Below, piece by piece: positions 57,878 to 64,000 of a stretch of 64,000 nt of DNA. Both the position numbers and the translations under genes were made by a program. Source of the DNA: Yamagishiella unicocca (lineage: Eukaryota; Chlorophyta; Chlorophyceae; Chlamydomonadales; Volvocaceae). How positions within the stretch are numbered: position 1 is the stretch's first letter; each line of letters starts with the position of its first letter. The notes below the pieces were generated by a model. That model was not told the DNA's origin. It searched no databases and saw only the letters and a list, made by a program, of their open reading frames with translations. The DNA is taken from contig BDSL01000010.1 of assembly GCA_003116995.1 (NCBI GenBank), forward strand, positions 1,426,001 through 1,490,000, in the 5' to 3' direction.

Positions 57878-59799
57878 GTGGATGTTTTTTGTGCGTGGGG
57901 ACAAGGAGGCTGCGGCGGAGGAATCGCGCGTTTCTCAGGACTGGGAGAGAGAGGGGGGTATGTGAGGAGACCCGTGGGTCACCGGGAAGGGCTGGCCCAC
58001 TCAGTGGTGGCTGGCGGTCCCGAACGAGCAGGCGCTCTGCGCATTAGCCCGAAGTGAAGTCCGCACTGCTGTCCGAAGTGCTGTCCGCACTGCTGTCCGC
58101 TGGGGCCGTCGTGACCGCAGCCAAGAAGCCCCCGACGGCCCAGGTCGTGTAACCGGGTCTTCTTGTCCCCCACCCCCCCACCCCCGCCCTCCCCCCGCCC
58201 TCCCCGCCCCCCCACCCCCCTCAGGCCCAGACGCACCTGGAGGCTCTGGCCCAGATGGGCGGCCGCCTGCAGCAGCTGCTGATCGAGTTCGGCCCGGAGG
58301 GGAGCACATGCTTCATCACACAGGGGTGAGGCGGGGTGTGAGGGGCGCGGGGTGGGGGCAGTGAACAAACAGGGAGAAAAGGGGAGGGGTGTGTGCGTGT
58401 GTGTGTGGGGATAATGTACGACAGGAAGGACACGCGAGGCGTGTTTGTGTTTTTATGGAGGGGAACGGCGGGATGGTGGTTGAGAAGCGAGGGCGGCCGG
58501 TCCACCCGGGGCCCCGGTGGGGCTGTCCCAGTCGGAGCTAGGGCCACGGTAACTGGACATCCATTCACCAAGAGCCGGCTGCAACCCCCCTGGCCCGAGG
58601 CAAGCCGGACTCTTCCCCCCCCCGCGTGGTCCAATACCCCAGAACCACCGAACCACCGCCGAACCTAACCACGATCGACCCGACACCGTGTAACGGGGTC
58701 TCCTCGCTGCCCCCCCCCCGCCTTACCCTCCGTGCCTTACCCCCCGCCTTACCCCCCAGTCCCATGTCGTATAACCGGGTCTTTATGCCACACCCCCACC
58801 CCCACCCCTTCCCGCCCTGCGCCTGCGATGATATTGCGCCCGCCACGTACGGCACTCGTTGTCGTACAGTCTCGTCCGTACTCTGGAGCCGCTGGCGCCC
58901 GGTCTGCGCTCGCTGCACCTGCTGTCCTGGAACATGGAGGGCCTTATGCTGACCAGCCTGGAGCCGCTGTGCTTCACCGCCTTCACGGCGCTCAGGTCGC
59001 TCACGGTGGCCAACCGGATCAGCCCCGACTCGCAGGTGCGTGGGAGGGGACTGCAAGCAAAAACCCGTGTACGAAGGAAAACCGTTTGAGGGGGGAGGGG
59101 AGAGCGCTGGCTCGCTGCGGCCGTCACCTGCACCCCCGCCCCGATCCAAACCCTGAAACCCTGGAACCCTAATCGACCCCCCGCCCCCTCGCAGGTCAAC
59201 TTCGCCGCCCCGCTGCCGGAGACCAGTGGCCACGTCATCTACATGGGCCAGCTGCCGCGGTGAGCTCCAGGGGAGGGGGCTCCAAGTGGGGGCCTCCAGG
59301 GAGGGGGCTCCACGCGGGGGGAAGGCTTGAGACATCCGCGCCCGCATCGAGAAGCCCTATCACGGCGACAGCAGTTTGCCTCCGCTGGATCACAGCTCAC
59401 GAACCGGAACTCGCGATGAACACCTCGGTGCAGTACCCCTCCCAGCTGAAGCCGATGACCAATCTTGTTCAACGGATGTCCCCACCCAACCACCCGCCCA
59501 CTCAACCACACTGCCCAACCACCCACGGTTTCAGTGCCGACGTACGGGTTTCCTCTCAAACCCACCTTACCAACCAACCAACCACCTCCCTCACCTCCCG
59601 CTCCGCCGCAGCACACTTCGGAGCCTCTGCGCCAACCGTGTCAACATCGTGGCCGGCATGCCGCCGCCACCACAAGCTGCAGCGGCGGCGGCGGCAGCGG
59701 CAGCGGCGGCTGCTGCTGCCTGCTCCTCCGGTGCCACCCGCAGCATCGCCACCCAGACGGAGGGGCCGCCGCCGCTGATGAACCCAACGGCCTCGGTCC

Positions 59800-59831
<32 letters not shown>

Positions 59832-62231
59832 GCTGACTCCGCCGCTGCCGCCACCGCCGCCGCCGCCGCTGACGCCGCCGCTGACGCCACCACCGCCGCT
59901 GACGCCGCCGCTGACGGCGCCATGGAGACATCCTCTGGGAGAGCCAGCCCCGGCGAGGGGGCGGCGGAGGTGTCGGAGCCTGAGGCACATGCAGCGGAAG
60001 CACGTGCAGCGGAGGCGGCGGAGGCGGAGGTTTCGGAGCCGGCCATGGCGAGGGCTTCCTCGGACGCGAGTATGGGCCACTCGGAGGGCCGCGAAGACAG
60101 CGGCGAGGACGGCGGCGGAGGGGGCGGAGGGGACTGGGGCGTCGGAGGCGGATCCGGCGGCTGCGGCTGCGCGGCTGGCACGTTGGTCGCCCCCTCCCTG
60201 CTGCACATGTGGCTGGCGGACTGCAACGTGCGCGGAGCCGCCCCCTCTGACCTGGCTGCCGCCATGCCGGCGCTGCAGACGCTGGTGGTCCGCCACGTCA
60301 GCAAGCAGGACGACCTGCCGGCGCAGCTGCTGGGGGCGCTGCACGGACTCAAGGTGGGGCGGGGGGGGGAGAGAGGAAGACCGGGGGGGGGGCCGGGGGG
60401 GGGGATAAGGAAAACCCGTGCACGAAGGGAATATTGTTTGGGACAGACGTTCCGGGGGGGAGGGTTGGGGGGGGGGGGAGAGAGCAGACCCGCGGGAGGG
60501 ACGTAGGAGAGGGAGGGCGAAACCAGCTGGCGAATAGTTTAGGGGGGAGGAGGCCCGTGGGGGGGGACAGGAGGGGAGGGGCGGGGTTGGTTTGGGGGTT
60601 GCTGGCGCGGTGAAGGGCTGCGGAGTGCAGGAAGGGGGCTGCTGCGGGTGTTGTGCCCCAGATGGAGGGGGCAGTGGGCGACCCGGGGGGCCGGGTTGTG
60701 CGCCAGCGGACTTTTGTTATACCCCCCCGCCCTCCCCTCGCCTCCCTTCCCCTTCCCACCGCAACCCTCCCTCTCCTCCACTCCCCTCCCCTCTCCTGTA
60801 ACCGGTTTTCATGCCACCTCCCCTGCCCCCCCCCCAGGACCTGACCACCCTGGGTCTCGGCGGCTTCAGCCACAAGCTGCTGCCGCAGCTGTGGGGCCTC
60901 ACGCAGCTGCGCCACCTCATGCTGGACCCCCGCCGCTTCGAGGACACCGAGCTGGATACCGAGGTGGGGGGGCCGGGGGGTTCGAGAAGAAAAATCCGCG
61001 AATCCACGGCCGACAAACCGAGGGCGGTGAGGGGGGGGGCGGGGGGGTAAGGCCCTGGGGGGGGAGGGAGGGAGGGAGAGGAAACACGGAGGTCAGCAAG
61101 GCAAAGTAAAACCGATTAGGAGATGCCCCACGGGGGGGCCCTGGGGCGGGGGCCGGGGGGCGGAGCTTCCTCCGCCTGGGGAGGAGGCGGGGCGAGGAAG
61201 GCGGGGTTTTGGGGCATGAGGCCTGTGCAGGGCGGCGGGGGAATGGAGTAGGGAGGTGGGCATTGGGCTGTGAGCCCTCCTCCCCCCCCTCCTCCCCCTC
61301 CTGCCCAGTGCGGGGGTGCTACCTCCTTTTGCTTATCCTTAGTCAGTTCCAGTGCTCCAGCATGCGCCCACAAAATTGGTGTCCGACGACCATGCGCCAA
61401 CTATCCTGTCCCGTCTCGCATCCATGGGCCTTCCTCGAAACCCTCCCCCCTCCGCCCCTCCCCCCTCCCGCGGCCCCCAGTTGTGGCTGGATGTGGCAGT
61501 GGCCGACGGCGACCGCTCCCTGGCCTTCCACGAGGCGGCCATGGCGCTGGTGGCTGCGGGCGGCATGACCCGGCTGCACAGCGTGTGGCTGCCCGACTGG
61601 GCGGTGCCGCCGCACCAGCTGGTGCAGTGGCAGCTGCAGATGGCGCAGGTGCGGGAGGGGGGATGCAAAACAGAACCGGGAGGTGGGGGAGGGGAGCGGA
61701 GGGAAGGGGGGGGAGGGGAGGGGGAGGGGAGGGGGAGGGGAGGGGCGAGGGAGGGGAGGGGAGGAGGGAAGGAGGAGGAAAGGGGAGGAGAGGGGAGGGG
61801 AGGGGAGGGGGCGCGCCGAGTGGCGGGAGGGCCCCTGCCCTCCCGTGGGATGTGTTAAGTTGCAGGGCAGGAAGGCAGGCAGGAGGGCGCACTGAGGGCC
61901 CTGCGTCGTGCCACACGAGGGGAGGGCAGGGGAGTCCAGGAAATGTGCTCCGGGGCGTGGAGGGCTGGACACGAACCGTAACCCTAAACCCTGAAACCCT
62001 GGAGCCGTCCCCTCCCCCTCCCCCTCTTTTATGTAACCCCCTTTATGTCTTACCCCCCTTCCCTCCTCCTGCTGCTCCCCCCCCTTCTCCTGCCGCTCCC
62101 AGCTGGCCCCGCTGGCCGCCCTCCGCCTGGTGGACCACCACTACTTCTGGAGGCTGCCCGCACCGGTGGGCTGCCCGGAGGTGCAGGACCGGCTGCAGTG
62201 GTGGGGCTTCGACGCGTGGAACGTGCTGTGA
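51735..62231 (+). CDS. F-box / leucine-rich-repeat protein (14 exons, 1511 aa)
   Basis: Exons: 51735-51803, 52065-52670, 53372-53451, 54049-54241, 54862-55506, 55877-55927, 56418-57812, 58225-58325, 58870-59035, 59195-59259, 59612-60353, 60838-60963, 61481-61648 and 62103-62231 (TGA). All phases agree; CDS 4536 nt. Exons 1-2 form an F-box (WSSLPSELLL + EVAKLLLSSQLWSFASVCRS), the segment that binds SKP1 in SCF ubiquitin ligases. Scattered LRR-like strands follow (LQELTLRW, LRALDLNA, LRSLSLYF, LQYLSLTT, LTYLSLSS, LRSLHLLS, LTTLGLGG). Exon 7 (465 aa) carries a GQAEGQVE minisatellite and about 135 Gln-rich residues; exons 5 and 11 hold further Ala, Gln, Asn and Gly tracts. The ATG follows AAAACG. 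The substrate is unknown and the LRR solenoid is interrupted, so it may be an F-box protein of unusual geometry. Confidence 0.8.
55630..55785 (+). repeat. 24-bp intronic minisatellite in the F-box gene
   Basis: About six units of GACGGGGGAGGAGGCAAAGA type, between exons 5 and 6. Confidence 0.85.
56655..56765 (+). repeat. Coding minisatellite in exon 7 of the F-box gene
   Basis: Units of 12 and 24 bp built on GGGGCAGGCGGA and GGGGCAGGTGGA, coding Gly-Gln-Ala-Glu and Gly-Gln-Val-Glu. The frame is preserved throughout. Confidence 0.85.
57100..57512 (+). repeat. CAG-rich poly-Gln coding tract
   Basis: About 135 codons dominated by CAG with interspersed CTG, CAC and GAG, giving Gln runs with Leu and His. 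It lies inside exon 7 with the frame intact. Confidence 0.85.
61348..61445 (+). repeat. F3 dispersed repeat with F1-type terminus, F-box gene intron 12
   Basis: Begins AGTTCCAGTGCTCCAGCATG and ends CATGGGCCTTCCTCGAAACCC-like (GGGCCTTCCTCGAAACCC). It joins the F3 body to the same 3' terminus seen in F1 elements, which shows the families are modular. Confidence 0.7.
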
Positions 62232-64000
62232 GGGGGCGGGCGGAGAGGGGGGCGAGAGAGAGACAGAGGGGATGTGGACGGTGGTGGAGGGGTGTAGGGG
62301 GGAGGAGATTTCCGCGGGGGGGTGCAAGGAAGACCCGTATACGCAGGGGGATGGGAGCGGACGCATGTCATCTTGCATGGAGGGCGGCGCCCGTGACATG
62401 GCCCGTGGGGAGGGTGCTGGTGGGTGCGGTAGGGGGCCCGGGTGAAAGGCAAAGGGGGGCCGGGTGCAAAGGGCGGGCCGGGTGCAGGGTACTGCACGCA
62501 ACCGGGCCACACTCATCCCGGAAGCGCGGCGCTGCGCGCTGCCGTACGATCTGTACGATCTGCGGTCGTACGGCAGGGATGGGTACCAGTGCAGCAGTGG
62601 GTGCGGTAGCGCCCCCTCGCCTCCAGCTGTGCCGCCCCCTACACACCGCTGCACATCGGTCGCGACCATTACTGGCCAACTGGCTGCTGCGGGGTCACGG
62701 TGTGGGTTGGAGACTGGAGGGGGTACCTCGTTGCTGGGAGCAGCTAGGGAAGTGCGCTCCGGTGCAGTATGAGCCCCCGCGGCCATTGCGGCAGCAGTGA
62801 CGATGAGGGTTTCCAGCAATGACGATGACGGTGCCAGCCGACCTTATATTTCTTGGCGGTGAAGTGTCATGGTTGTGGGTAATGCGACACGACTTTGGCT
62901 GGGGTGTGTTGGGTTGGCAGTCGGTCCTTGGTGCGCGGCCCACGCCGCTGATCGTGGGTCGGGGCACCTTACCGGCGAACACATCGATGGATGGATGCTG
63001 GTACATTACAAAGGCAACCCTCAACCAATGTGAGTAGTCCAGGGAACCGACTCATTCGGTTGCAGATCAATCGCTTTGAATGACTCCCCTGAATTCGTCG
63101 CTCCAGTCGGAGCCCCTAACACGCTGGGAGTGCCCCGAGCCGGGCCGGGCCCTCAGCTGCTGCTGGCAACCGCCGGGAACCAACCGCCAGATCAACGCAG
63201 ATTGGTTGCTTGCCAACCCTTGCGAACCAACCGCACAACCATTCTCATCTCGCACCAGATTCCCGTGCGCCAACCGCCATCGCGACGGCGGTTGGGTGCA
63301 GCGGATGCGCACATGCAGCGGAGCCAGTCGCGAAGGCCTTCAGGCAGGAGAGGGACTTAGGGGGGGCCCAGGCAGCGGCTTAGTGCCGGGATGCGCGCGC
63401 CAGCGATTGGAGCACCTACCGCCAGGCTAGCCACGGCGGGGCTTGGGAATACTCCCCCGGAAGCCGCTCACCGCAGCAGAGGTCATCGCAGCAACCTTGT
63501 ACACCTTTAGGAGGCCCAGGACTGACTGACTGACGGTAACACTCTTGCTATGAGCCCGTCCAAGTAACACCAATCGCAGCTGGTTGCTACTATCAATCGC
63601 ACCGTCAGCAATTACCGTGTGGAGCCCTCAATGATGCTCAATGCAGCCGCGAACGACTCCCGCCCGGACGCTCGTCGAGGGCCGCTAGGAATGCAGCAAA
63701 CATGCGGGCGACCAGCATTAGCAATTGCACAGCATGCAGGCCCGGTCCCTTTAACAGTGCATTCGGAATTATCGATCGGGAGCATATATATACCTACCCG
63801 AAGCTACTGCAGCTATACCGGTAGCATCATTAATCGGTGCTAGGAATCCTCCCCGCATCAAATCAGGGACGTCCGTGAGGATCCGTGCAGTGTGGATAAG
63901 TAAGTCCTCGATAATAGGCTCGGTCGTACTTAGGGCTTATGCGATCATCGCCGTCATGTCGCAGTGCAGACCCCTCTACTTGAAGACCGCATCTGGAGCA
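62232..64000. other. Downstream of the F-box gene, no gene recognised
   Basis: One F2-type repeat remnant (about 62320-62345) and one perfect 11-bp inverted repeat (62539-62549 / 62566-62576, CTGCCGTACGA with its complement). From about 62800 onward the sequence is less GC-extreme and shows no exon-like blocks. Frames at 63076-63430 have no recognisable similarity. Confidence 0.5.

Overview
The window looks like nuclear DNA of a chlamydomonadalean (volvocine-type) green alga. The evidence is high GC, coding sequence split into many 50-750 bp exons with GT/AG introns, Gln/Ala/Gly-rich coding tracts, TGTAA-type polyadenylation motifs, CCCTAAAA-type telomere-like motifs inside introns, and no bacterial operon or Shine-Dalgarno organisation. 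The species cannot be named from sequence alone. All gene models were built by hand from exon homology, splice sites and phase agreement.

Layout. (1) 1-35.6 kb holds three near-identical copies of one 12-exon gene for a type II membrane (Golgi-type) alpha-mannosyltransferase-like protein of the putative mannosyltransferase family (PF11051, GT71-like). Copy A (+) is cut by the left edge and ends at 7441. Copy B (-, 20042 to 10090) faces A tail to tail, giving a large inverted repeat around a ~1 kb unique centre (about 8.49-9.53 kb). Copy C (-, 35499 to 25046) is a direct repeat of B. Exon lengths and phases are identical in all copies; introns differ by minisatellites and mobile insertions. 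(2) Between B and C lie an unrecognised two-exon coding fragment, a degenerate repeat array and a degraded non-LTR retrotransposon inserted just 3' of copy C. (3) 35.6-44.7 kb is gene-poor: an unrecognised six-exon gene with a zinc-knuckle-like start, truncated retrotransposon 3' ends and minisatellites. (4) 44.7-50.6 kb (-) encodes a MATE transporter resembling the plant chloroplast-type DTX44/45 group. (5) 51.7-62.2 kb (+) encodes a 14-exon, 1511-residue F-box/leucine-rich-repeat protein with a large Gln/Ala-rich insert. (6) 62.2-64 kb shows nothing recognisable.

The three recognised gene families are functionally unrelated (Golgi glycosylation, small-molecule export, ubiquitin-ligase substrate recognition). 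Their introns nevertheless share the same dispersed short repeat modules. Comparing the three paralogues gives filled/empty sites with 11-13 bp target duplications for one of these families, which shows recent mobility. That intron-resident element family and the inverted/tandem mannosyltransferase cluster are the most interesting signals in the window.
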